DNA from: Phoronis australis
Lineage: Eukaryota > Phoronida > Phoronidae
DNA length: 64,000 nt
Direction of reading: 5' to 3'
NCBI GenBank assembly: GCA_002633005.1
Contig: NMRA01000228.1
Location: forward strand, 319,866-383,865
Shown here: piece by piece, positions 23,681-34,840 of the stretch
How the letters are laid out: each line of letters starts with the position of its first letter
Numbering within the stretch: position 1 is the first letter of the stretch
Made by a program: the position numbers and the translations under genes
The notes under the pieces: generated by a model
What the model saw: the letters and a program-made list of their open reading frames with translations, nothing else
What the model was told of the DNA's origin: nothing
Databases searched by the model: none

Positions 23681-26600
23681 CTGGAAACAGTGAGTCTGTG
23701 TCATGTAAGCATGCGACTGCCCATTCGCATGACTCTTGGGAGTCTAGCCTAAAAACAAGTTAATGAAAATAAGCAAATGAAATTTCAGGACACTAGTTTT
23801 ATGTAATTAACCTGAAGCTTTTTTAATATTTTGAGATTACGATACCAGTATGTATTAACTATTTCATTAAATACCTTTAACTGTCCATTACTGTTTGCCA
23901 ATCAAAATATAATTACTAAAATGCATTTTCCCCTTCCCTACGTTTAACTTAGTTTTCACTGTAATTTGATGCAACTCATGTGTTAAAGAAACATGGAAAT
24001 AAAATTTCATTAGTTCCTCAAAACAGTTATTAATGGCACAGTTCTTAACACAGGTACAACTCGAGTAACACAGAATTTTCCCACTCTAGAGAACACCTCT
24101 GATAAAAATAATTTTCACAATCAAATTTTCTCTGTCTGAAAATCTCTACAAGTAAAATTTTAACATTCCACGGATTCAAAGAATATGTATGTCCTAGTTG
24201 ACAACTCTAAGCATTTAGCCAAAAATGTAGAAACTACTTTATACTAACTGTCATCAATTGGGTCACATGACCACGTACGTTTTAGTAAAATTTAGCAAAA
24301 AGGGAACATTCATAGCAAATCGAAGGTATCAGTAACGTGACGAAACTTCATTTGGTACAAACGCCCAAGATGAAAACTCAAAATATTGTTGGTGCTTTCT
24401 AACTAAATATCTTATTTTCGTTTGATCTAATTTTTGATTTTTTTCATAAAAAGTCCTATATTTGATAACACCACATGCCAAAGTGGAACATTTAAAAACA
24501 ATCCTATCAGCGTTTTAGAGAACAGTGCACAAAGCACATTAGCGTGAGTTTCATACGAACCCAATCTGTCATTTCTGAGAGATGACGTTCACGATTTAGC
24601 CATAATCCTAAGGTCCTACATGACCTCAAGCGCCATGGTAACCCGGACGAGTATAGTACACAATGTTTGTAATATGCCTTCAATTCATTTTCAAGCGATT
24701 TTTGACCAACAGGGGATATCTCAAAATACCCAAAATAAGACGTATCACTTTTAATTCACTGGGAGACCATTAATTTTTGCAATATTTGCAAGGTTAACTT
24801 ACTTGACCCTGCAGTTTGTTGATGTTTCACCTCTGTCCAACTCCAAATTCAGCACTTGGCCGTATGAGTCCAACAAAGAACGGACATCTTCAGCACCAAT
24901 GTCTCTTGGCATGTTCTCAATCAAAACAGTATTGACATTGTCACATAGAGCACCATTAACAGTAACTGTTGTAGTCATACTTGTCGATGACTCTCTCCGC
25001 GGCAGTGCTAAAGTCTGCGTTTCTAAAACTGTTTTTTTCTTCTGTTTTATGGGTGAGGATAAAACACTGTCTAAGGATGGAAAGTCTGCATCTGTCCACT
25101 CAATGGGATTGCTGTGTTTTTTACTTTGGGAGTTGCTTAAGCACTTATTCCCTTCAAAAACATCGAAGGCTGTGCTAAGATTGCTTTCCCATTTCTGTTG
25201 ATTCTGACCAGACAACAATGACGCAGATGTTGATGTGCCCGATATGGAATCAGAATCCTGTGAAAAGGAGAAAAGATGCAGTGCAGGAGAAGGAAACAAC
25301 CTATTTCACAAAACAAACAAAATTATCAGTACAAGTCACTATTAACAGTGTAGATTCACTAGCACACCATCAGCCAACAACCAACCAATCACTCAACTGA
25401 TGCACCAAGAAAAAAACGGACCTGTCTGTTCGGACGTCCTTACAATATATCACCTAAATGACCTTAAGTTCAAGGCCATGCATTTATTTACCCATGTTGA
25501 TCCAAATTAGCAACTCTAATTACTACAAACATATATCTGATAATGAAGCCGGTTCTGCAGCTCATAATTCTGTGACAACCAGTATTTTCCTTGAGACAAA
25601 GAGTAGATGAGTGTGCTAAAACCATAAAATATTCAGAGTGTTTTTAGAGGCACTCACAATCATGAGTGAAAAGCCTAATATAAGCATCAATTTTCTGCTC
25701 CACATTTACTGTACTTACTGACTGTGATTTTCCAGGACGGGATGCCATGTATTTCAATGACTTCCCTCTTCCTCGGCCAAAAGGCTTCTTTTTAGGTACG
25801 TTCTGAAAACCAGAATACCAGAACAATGAACAATGGCAACAAAAACTAACAAAATAACAGCAACGCAAAGCATTGGATTTCCTGAGCACAAATCAAAACT
25901 ACTTGGTAAATACAAAGCCATATGCAAAGAAAACCTACATGTGAATTGGTTATGTCGGAAAATCAACTAAGCTCGCCTCAAGGTCAAAAACTTTCATTAT
26001 GATTCTTCATACAGTTTGGTGGATAGGGAGGCAGGCAACAAAAGCAGACACAAAAATAAGAAAGGCCATGAAGTGGAGCAGCTGTCAGAAACTGAGCAGG
26101 AGTCATCATCTCTTTCATAATACAGTAACTTATTTGTCAAATTTCATGAACATCCATCATGGAACTAGGCCAATATTGTGGCAAACACAAAGAAAATCAA
26201 AATTTCCATTAGGCCATTAGGGAAATCCACTCTAATTGATTGGAACACAGACACCTAATTTCATGATGACGAATCAAAAAGATCCAGTCGTTAGACATTG
26301 AAACACAGGCAAAAAAAATTGCGACTACAAGGTGTCATAGTACTAGTCATGGTAATCTGAAAATCAATGTCAGCCATACTCTTGAATACAGCTCTAGACA
26401 GACTGAAACATAATAAATATGGCCACTGGGTGGTACAGAAAAATTTTGTACATCCATAAATGGGAAGGCATTGTTGTTTCCTTGACAAAAGCCTATTTTT
26501 CCTAAATTTAATGAAAATCTACAAGGCAAACATTAAAAATCAAAATTGTCATTAGAGGCCACAGTGGTATCCTGTGCCCAGTTGCACGAAACAGTCACAA

Positions 26601-27257
26601 ATAGGGACTCAAGTAAGTTCCTAAATCTACCGCGTATTTGTGGACTAGTGCTGTTTTAGTTTTGATTACGTCAACTTTTGGCTTTGATACAAATTGAGAG
26701 TGAACGCGACATTGAATTCTCAATATCATTTAAAATATAAAGGGAACTTTTTATGCAACATCCCTAACTTATGGAGTGAGTCTCTATTTATTTTCATTGA
26801 AGTCAAGGCTCAACTTTTAGTTTTATTGTCATTAGTCAAAGAGGAGATCGTAATAAAGATGAAGTGATAGAAAAATATTACATGCACTCATAGGCAAGGG
26901 ATTTAGGGTACTTAGTCGAGTCCCTATTTGGGAGCGTTTCATGCAACCCAGCACTGATCTGTCCAAATGTTCACCGACATCCATCGTAACTTTTTCCAAA
27001 TTTCACAAAGATCCTGCAAGAGGTTTGGGACATGCAGCAGTGGATTTATCTTCAATCTGCCAACCACACCACAGTGCTACACCAAAAATACAATTAGCAA
27101 ATGTCACCTTCTCAATGAGTTCTTGAAGCTGCCTTGGTGGCTTCATTTCATGCAACGGTCTTGCTGTTTTCCCACGCCCAAAACAAGGCACCACTGGTAT
27201 GCAGATGTCTTCAGTAACGTCGACAGTGATCACATCCTCCAGTGGTTGCCAGGTCAT
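23681..27257 (-). CDS. RRM-domain protein, 3' end not found
   Basis: Four exons join in phase: 27257-27108, 25802-25719, 25257-24803 and 23748-23681. The ATG at 27257 follows a good acceptor (AACTTAG at 27259-27265), so a non-coding first exon probably lies upstream. The roughly 252 residues seen contain FGRGK and FGRGRGK repeats (about residues 26-30 and 58-64), a lysine-rich linker, a DADFPSLDSV motif, and an RRM that starts TVLIENMP (RNP2-like) and reaches LDSQESCEWAVACL in exon 4. RRMs bind RNA or act as protein interfaces. Exon 4 ends in phase 1 with donor GTAAGA, so more coding exons must follow to the left; I could not identify them. I do not recognise the family and give no symbol. 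Confidence 0.78.
26574..26954. mobile_element. MITE with GTGCCCAGTTGCACGAAAC termini, copy 1
   Basis: About 380 bp in an intron of the RRM gene. It begins GTGCCCAGTTGCACGAAACA and ends with the inverted form TTTCATGCAACCCAGCAC; the inner inverted blocks GGGACTCAAGTAAG and CTTAGTCGAGTCCC extend the pairing. It is related to 53983-54406. Confidence 0.72.
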
Positions 27258-28249
27258 TCTAAGTTAAATGGAGAATAATGAGATAGCAATGTTACCAAAA
27301 TAATATGTTTTACATAACAGTGGTAGTGAACTTCACAACCTATCTACAGAATGTGACTATGGACTATCAGGTTGTCATGGAGAGATATTGGAGTGATATT
27401 ATTTAAAATTTAACCTTGTCATGCTCCTGGGGTACTTTCATTGACATTTTTGTGAATGTTGTCTGGTAGAGGAGTTGTGAAAAGTCGCCACTGCTTCATA
27501 ACTACTAAAAGTGTGCAGATGATATTTCTATAAAAATAAAGTTGCTTGCATGTAATAATTAACTGATTGGTGTATAGTCCACAAGCGTTTAAGCGTGCAC
27601 ATTGAATAAAATATCCAACAGACATTCGTCTCGATGTAGCACTTATGACAGTAGTTTTAAGCTGCATTTCGGCTCATTTAGGTGAGACAGACTAAAAATC
27701 AAAAATGCAACGAGACCTTTTACTCTTATAAAATCGGTGTTGTAACATTCCTTACCATTCAGTTTCGTGTCCATTAGGCTGCCCATGACATGAGTTGGTA
27801 ACAGAAATTGAATCCTAGCACATTAAGAAATATTACTACACTGATTTTCTCCCTACATAAGACAGCTCTTCTAAATCAGGACCCTGGACGTAAGCATTGT
27901 GACGTAAGCATATGAAGGGTCTGTGATTGGTCATATCTTCACCACGCCCATACTGGACTTGTCGCCTAAACTGCACAGGTATGACAGAAAACTGATGTTT
28001 TATGAATAAATAGGTCTCAGGAAAATCAGATGTACACTAGAAAAAAATTTGCCTGTATGTCATTTTTATTACATTTGTACACATTTGTTCAACTCAAATT
28101 GTGGTCTGCCTCTTCTCGACCATTGGTGTTATGCCTTCATCAGTGTGAATAAACATCCTTGGAAACAGTAGAAGTCTTTAAATCTTTCCAGCTCAAACAA
28201 GTACTCTAAATATACAGCTTTGCACCGATGTGGGTAAAAAAGTGGCAAG

Positions 28250-28420
28250 ATAAAATCTGACACAAAATTGGTGTCATTAAAAACTACAGTCTTCCTTGAG
28301 TAAACTAAATTATTTAACGGTGTTGGCAAAAATGGCGTTCTACCGTTATTCTGCTGCTAAAGTTGTGGAGCGATCTTTAGCGACGGCTTTCGGCGCTGTG
28401 AATATTGCGTCACCTATTGG
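28250..28420. promoter_or_regulatory. Candidate promoter upstream of the RRM gene
   Basis: The segment has CAAAAATGGCG (YY1-like, about 28325-28335), a GTGACGCAAT site and a CCAAT box on the minus strand (28415-28423), and sits about 1.1 kb upstream of the RRM gene's first coding exon. A 65-codon plus-strand frame (28332-28529) begins at the ATG of the YY1-like site with no recognised similarity; I take it as incidental. Confidence 0.3.
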
Positions 28421-28423
28421 CCA

Positions 28424-29591
28424 GTTTCTTTTTTCGCCGATTCTTCAATCAACTGTTGTTCTTTCACGAGCTTGCGTACACGTCACAACAAATTATCAGA
28501 ACTGGTTTCACTTCATTATAAGTTTTTAGAATTTTGATACCGAAAAATCCAATTTCAGAAGAAATTTTTTCTGCTGCCAAGCTATCATCACCACCCGAAA
28601 GTTGTCGCAAAAATTTAGGAAAAAGCACGTGCGCGTGACACGAGAGTACTGTTTTCAAAACGACGAAATACTTTTCATTGTTAGAAAAGGCGGAGAGTTA
28701 CACAAGAAAATGACGTTTATTGCATTGTTTTTCACTTAAACGACTGTAACGGGAAAGGTGAGTGTCGGGTTGACTCCCAGATTTTGCATGCACACCGTCT
28801 GGTTTTTAGCTTTACATGTTGATACAAATTTCACGGCGCGGTGACGAGCAGAACTACCCAGGCTGTGTGCAATTTCGGGGTCTACGGAAGAAATACACAC
28901 AGTGGGATCTAGCTGTATTTTGACGACAGTCTTCATACAGCTAGCTGGCTGGCTAAGCTAAGCCAAATACAAGCTGTAAGCAAACCTACTTTTTCCTGCA
29001 ATATAGTAGTAGTTAACTAGTCACTACTACAATGCAGAAACAGTCATAGTACACACTCAGTACAGTAAGGGCAAGGCCCTACGCTACGTCTACGTCAGAT
29101 CACAAACTGACAAAGTAAAACAGTGACAGGCCAAGGCATACGCGTTTTGAAATTGAATTTGATAAAGGCAAGACATGAGATCTGCGCACGAAAAAACAGA
29201 AAGGACGCACGGTTGAATTGCGAATGGTCTAGACGCATAAAACGAATAATCACCTCTTGTACGAAATAAAACAGATCCCGAATATACAGTAAGTCAGTAA
29301 CAACAGCTCTCGCTGTTCAACACCACGACGAACGCAACATACTCTCCTGAAAAAGAAGGCATAAAACTGTGAAAGTTGTACAAGTAGATTTGACACGAGT
29401 ATGACTAATATGGTTGTAGTTTTCATTAAAAAACCTTCAGATTGGTAAAAAAATAATTTTAATTAGTTTTTGTATTCAAAATTCAAAGTTACTTTTAAGG
29501 ATATAAAGACAAATATGTTTGTTTTGAGATTTTGAAAGTGCCCTCTATAGCAGTTTTAAAGAAGTAGTCACAGGTGGCGCTAATTCGAGAA
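28424..29591. other. Intergenic, between divergent genes
   Basis: No gene was recognised between the candidate promoter and the COX19 start codon. The promoter of COX19 must lie in the right-hand part. Confidence 0.45.
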
Positions 29592-32500
29592 ATGGCCTTC
29601 GGAAGCCAAAAGCATTTTAATGCGATACCACCCATGAAGGGTGCTTTTCCATTGGACCATGACGGTACTGTATATAATATTGTCTGATGTTATTATGATC
29701 ATTAGTAGTTTCTAAGGCGAAACTTTGGAACTTTTGACCAGACATATTTACAGCAGTTTGTTTGGCAGTGCCAAGTAGTGAAGTAGTAGTGTGTAGTAGT
29801 GCCAGTGGTCGGCCTGTTGTGTTACTGTTACTGCTACTAACAGTTACGGTGTTAGTGTTAGTGTTGTACTGTTATACTTAGACTTATAGTTCTGTTTTGT
29901 GTTCAGTAGCAGTGATAGTCAGTGACCACAGTCTCTAGCTGGCCCCATTAGAGCATACAGTTATGGGTTACGTGTCTACACCTCCTATAGTATAGAGTGT
30001 ATAGGAGTTCTGTACGCTGGAATCTTTTTGGCGTGTTATGCCAGTCTCCAGTGAATGCGGCCTGCAAGCAGGTAGTTCAGGAAATGAATCGACTTAACAA
30101 ACTTAAAGCCTGTCACACCTGACATAGGTAACACACATTAGACTCAAACCAGGACACTCCAAAACGCACGTCTTCACAGAGCGAATAAGCAAGTGAGCGC
30201 CGTGCCCAGAGTCATGTGACATGTATTCAGGCTTATCATGAAAACAACACACACATGCACACACACACACAGACAAACAAAGACAGCACCGCATGATGCC
30301 AAAGAACGAGAAAACACCATGTTCACAACACTCTTCCCCTTCCTAAAAAGGAGAAGACATGAAAAAATTACCAAACACCCCCTTACCAAACAAATGTTTG
30401 AAGACAATTTGAAAACAGATGGTAGTAGCTCTCCACAACTAACACATAAAACCCAAAAGAAAATTATCCTAAACACAGTGGCCTTAAAAAAGTAAAAACA
30501 ATAACCTACTGACTCTCAAAACAGGGCACTAAAAGAAAAAGTCAAAAACAAAACCCCCCNNNNNNNNNNNNNNNNNNNNNNNNNNNNNNNNNNNNNNNNN
30601 NNNNNNNNNNNNNNNNNNNNNNNNNNNNNNNNNNNNNNNNNNNNNNNNNNNNNNNNNNNNNNNNNNNNNNNNNNNNNNNNNNNNNNNNNNNNNNNNNNNN
30701 NNNNNNNNNNNNNNNNNNNNNNNNNNNNNNNNNNGCCAGAAACAAATTTCTACTTGGAACTTTTCCTTCATAGTCACGAAGTAACACAAAGTATACACCT
30801 GAAGACCTATGAAAATACAGAGGTCAATGTAAAATACTAAAATTGCCACTAGAGGCATACCGGTAGTCAGAATCATCCTAAAGTCGTCATCATCCGTTGT
30901 CAACATCACATAAATACACTTGCTAAATTTAGTAAAGATCCTGCAAACGGTTTGGGAGATAGAGCCATGGGCGCAAAAAAAAACTGCCACTAGGAGGCGC
31001 CACAGTAATCAAAGTCATGGGAAATTCAGCGTCAACCGTCCTCTTCATAGTAAGAACATACATGCCAATTTTCACAATCATACTTAGAGCGGTTTGGTTG
31101 ATAGAGGGGTGGACGCCAAAAAACAGACTAAAAAACAGTAAAAATGGCCACTGGGTGTCGCAAACTAGGTCGAATCCATCCGAAAACGGGAGGATAGCGT
31201 CATCGCACTAATAGGTGCCTACATACCAAATTTCATGAAAATCTGTTAAGGACTTGTGAAGATACAGAGGCAAACGTAAAAAAAATAAAATTGCCACTAG
31301 GGGGCACACTAGTAGGCGGATCCGTCCAAAAGTCGTCATCGTCTGTTGTTAACATCATATAAATATACTTACACAATTTCGTAAAGATCCTGCGAATGGT
31401 TTAGGAGATGCAGCCATAGGCGCAAAAAACAAAACTGCCACTAGTAGGCGCCACAGTAGTCAAAATCATCGGAAAATCATCATCAACCGTCCTCTATATA
31501 GTAAGCATATACATGCAAATTTTCACATTCATCCTATGAGCGGTTTGGTTGATAGAGGGGTGGACGCACAAAAACAGACTCAAAAACACTAAAAATGGCC
31601 ACTAGGTGGCGCAAACTATGTCGAATCCATCTGAAAATGAGAGGATAGTGTAATCTCACTAATAGGTGCCTACATACCAAATTTCATGAAAATCTGTTCA
31701 GGACTTTTGAAGATTGCCACTAGGGGGCACACCGGTTGTCGGATCCGTCTGAAAGTTCGCACATGCCGTCCCATTCATGAATGGAACATATGTGCCAAAT
31801 TTCATGAACGTATGTCAAAGGGTTTTGGAGATAAAGCAGCGGACACCGCCCGGACGGACGGAGATGACGGCATAATGCGTCCACATATAAATATGTGGAC
31901 GCATGAAAATCTCTTGGTCTATTTACATCGACCTCTTGTCTATTTACACTGTCACGGCGTTTCGGTCGGTCTATTCTCCGGCCATCGTCAGGTGTTCCCG
32001 CGTTCTTAGAAGAACGAGCACGGTGGTACACTCATGGTGTGATTTCTTTTTTGTCCGAGGCACACCATGAGTGTACCACCGTGCTCGTTCTTCTAAGAAC
32101 GCGGGAACACCTGACGATGGCCGGAGAATAGACTGACCGAAGCGTCATGACAGTGTAAATAGACAAGAGATCGGTGTAAATAGACCAAGAGATTTTAATA
32201 ACAGTTGTAATACCGTATTTACGCACTCCCCATGAAGCCAATCGTCAGAAGAATTACACTGAATCGAGCGTTGCAAACCGTGCCCAGAGTCATGTGACAT
32301 GTTACAGGCAACGTCAGCCCTGGAGTTCTGCGCCTTCTGCTGTCATGGGGATGGTCTGGGGAGGGGATTAATGCAACAGCATATCCCCAATGATCCTGTC
32401 CGTGACAGGTATTACAGGTGACATATATTCAGGCTCACCATAAAAACAACACACAAACAAACAAACAAAGACAGTACGTTATGGTACCACACAATGAAAG

Positions 32501-34391
32501 AATACCACGTTCACAACACCTCACACTGATTAAAACATTAAAGTCAAAAATTTTTATAAGTACCTTTTGGGCATAGAGGGACACCACAGAGGCCATCTAT
32601 ATCCTTCGTTTGGTTCTCCAAGTTGGCAACTAGCCATTTTTAATACTACGCACGCTCCTGGTGGGAGCAGTAAAATAATAAATCAAAGAAAGCCTTTTTT
32701 GTCTCTAAAATTGGTCTCGTAATATTTCTTACTATGACATGTCCATGATATTGATAAGATTCTCACAGTAACGCAATATGGTGTGAAAGCTTCACGTCAG
32801 ACGTTTCTACATTTGAGTGTGAGAAATTTTTCTGTTACTATTCCATTGCCAGGACTATTTAGATTTTCAGAGAGCACCCATGAAAAAGTCACTGTTTCTA
32901 AGTTATGACCCAGAAACTTCAGCCTTTTATGGGGTAATTTCTACTATCCTTACCTTTAGTACAGATTTTTGGTCACCTGAATTTTAACCCAAGCCTAAAA
33001 CAGTACTAGAAAAGATTCCATGTTGTCAAAAAGGAATGCATATTTTGCAACAAGTTTTGATTGTAAGAAAACTTCTGAATTGTGAAGTTAAAAAAGGAAC
33101 CCTTTGTAGAGTTAGAAACTCCCAAGACTTAAAAGGCACCAGTTCATCAGGAATTTTGTTGAAAAAACTCTTAGCGACACATCCCATTTTCCTCTTTTAA
33201 GGGACCACCGGGGATTTGGTTAGCTCAGAACATCTACAACAACAACATGCCTTGAAGTAAGGCTTTAAGAGACCCCCTGTTGTATGCTTGGTTCTAGAGC
33301 AATTGCTCGTTTGCCAACTATAAATCCAGCACTGATCATTATGGCCATTTCAGTTATGCTCTACAGAACTATAGCTAGGAAGAGGTTCGAATACTTCTTC
33401 TGAAACTTAACAATTAATGTGTTTTACCAAGGGTTACATTGGCATTAGATTTTTGTTTTTATCTGAAGCAAGTTATGATATTTGCTGATGTCTGATTTTG
33501 TCATCTTATTCTTCACTGAGCTTTTCTTGATTTTATCACCGGTTGTACAAATCCATATTAGTCAAAAAGTTGTGTTGGCTTGTAAAGGTCATTTAAATGA
33601 AAGGTCATCTAGCAGCACAGCTTCCCTATTAACAATGCTTATACAGTTTTGTTACGAAACTGTGCATTGGTCACAATGTGGCTGGCAGAATGTTAACTCA
33701 CCACTCCATCTGCCTATCAGATTTTGATCAAGTCATTGAGTGTGCTAGTGAAAGTGTCAATGTCCTTGTTTTGGCTGTGTACCATTTTCTTGTGTAAATC
33801 TTTGCTTCTCAGAATTGTGCAATTTGATTTTTTCTTCAGGAGAATGCAAGATCTTCATGCTAAAGTACATGAAATGCCTAAATGAAAACGAACGAGAAAA
33901 CGGAAAGTGCAGGGATGAATCCAGAGACTATTTGCAATGTCGTATGGAAAAGTAAGTTTTATTCTTTTCATATTGTCATGTTCACAATGTTACTGACTAC
34001 AGTCCTGGGAATTTGATTCTGTTTTAGAGTATTCCATTACATCAGTAAGACTGCACACTGGAAATCTGGTACATGAACATAGAGATAATGACTATAACAT
34101 TGTTAAGATCGTGATAGCAAAGTACTGTCCATTCAGTTTCTTACTTTAATATTCATTAAATTTGGCAAATACGTCGTTGTCGCACTGATGAGAGTACCTG
34201 CTGTGTTTCAGACAGATTTTACCTATAATAAATATGTTCATTATTCTTGCCTTTGAAAAATTTCTTCCCTGGTCTTTGAGTGCAAATTTAGTGACCACTC
34301 CATGCTTTTCAGAAATTTAATGGCCAAGGAAGAATGGTCTAGACTGGGCTATAGGGACACTAAAGAACAAGTTGAAGAGACAGGCAGCTGA
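29592..34391 (+). CDS. COX19: Cytochrome c oxidase assembly factor COX19, complete
   Basis: Small twin CX9C protein of the mitochondrial intermembrane space and cytosol, needed for copper handling during cytochrome oxidase assembly. Exons are 29592-29664, 33840-33951 and 34313-34391, with phases 1 and 2 matching and GT-AG borders; the start has a good context (GAGAAATGG). The 87-residue product begins MAFGSQKHF, has the family block [12 protein letters not shown] at the first splice, and two CX9C motifs (C27-C37, and C48-C58 in [11 protein letters not shown]), followed by RLGYRD. These cysteines form the disulfide-linked helical hairpin recognised by the Mia40 import path. Length is near the human protein (90 residues). 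Intron 1 is about 4.2 kb and holds a gap, tandem repeats and a long palindrome. It converges with TEFM. Confidence 0.95.
30195..30300 (+). repeat. Repeat paired with 32278-32470
   Basis: GCCGTGCCCAGAGTCATGTG near 30199 and the block TATTCAGGCT...ATGAAAACAACACAC near 30224 recur near 32279 and 32426. In the second copy they are separated by about 120 bp of extra sequence. Confidence 0.6.
30560..30734. other. Assembly gap, 175 N
   Basis: A run of 175 undetermined bases inside COX19 intron 1. Open frames that pass through it are meaningless. Confidence 0.99.
30835..31860 (+). repeat. Tandem units of about 450 bp (GCCACTAGGnGGC family)
   Basis: The order AATTGCCACTAG, TTCGTAAAGATCCTGC, ACTGCCACTAGnAGGCGCC, GGTTGATAGAGGGGTGGACG, ATGGCCACTAGGTGGCGC, CCAAATTTCATGAAAATCTG repeats from about 30838, 31290 and (shortened) 31713. 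Each unit itself contains three GCCACTAG sub-motifs. Partial relatives occur at 21440-21665 and 56990-57240. Confidence 0.8.
31878..31903. repeat. Short palindrome beside the long one
   Basis: GCGTCCACATA and TATGTGGACGC pair around a 4-base centre. It directly precedes the long hairpin at 31908. Confidence 0.85.
31908..32194. mobile_element. Long fold-back palindrome, 134-bp arms
   Basis: 31908-32041 and 32061-32194 are reverse complements with only a few differences, around a 19-base loop. Each arm carries internal repeats (TCTATTTACA...TCTATTTACAC) and GGCCATCGTCAGGTGTTCCC. It has no coding capacity and looks like a fold-back mobile element. Confidence 0.88.
32278..32470 (+). repeat. Repeat paired with 30195-30300
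   Basis: It carries GCCCAGAGTCATGTGACATG and a later TATTCAGGCTCACC...AAAACAACACAC block. About 90 bp further, TACCTTTTGGGCATAGAGGG (near 32562) resembles TACCTTTTGCGCATAGAGG at about 11070. Confidence 0.55.
32571..33839. other. Remainder of COX19 intron 1
   Basis: AT-rich intronic sequence with no recognised exon or repeat. The 81-codon frame at 33482-33727 lacks splice context or similarity. Confidence 0.5.
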
Positions 34392-34840
34392 CAGGCCATT
34401 ACAGTGTTTCAATAGCTGAGACCATAGATGTTGGAACATTGTTAATGTGTGATCATGGACATTATGAAATGTGTTGCAGTCCAGCAAATACAACAATCAA
34501 TGATATAGTTTTGTTCAGGTCAACTGTAATTGCATTTTGGCAACGCTTTAAGAATACTGGTTAAAGTGGCTGACACATGGACTATAAGGTCATTTTAAAG
34601 TGTGACATTGTTTTATCAGCTGTCTTTAAAAATATAAATATACTTTAATTCTTCCAGCATTTTTTTGCAAAATAGTAAAACTTGGGAATTAGTCGGACAT
34701 GCGACATGAGCTGCATTTTAAATTGCATAATTCAGACAAAGTTGTTCTAGTTTGAGCAATCGGCCTTTAGATAAGTCGTATTTTGCCATACTCAAACGGT
34801 CTGGTCTGGTTGTATCCGACTTATTCGAGTTTTACTATAG

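Noticed and set aside
30529-30990. Long minus-strand frames across the gap
   Set aside because: They exist only because the 175 undetermined bases are read through.
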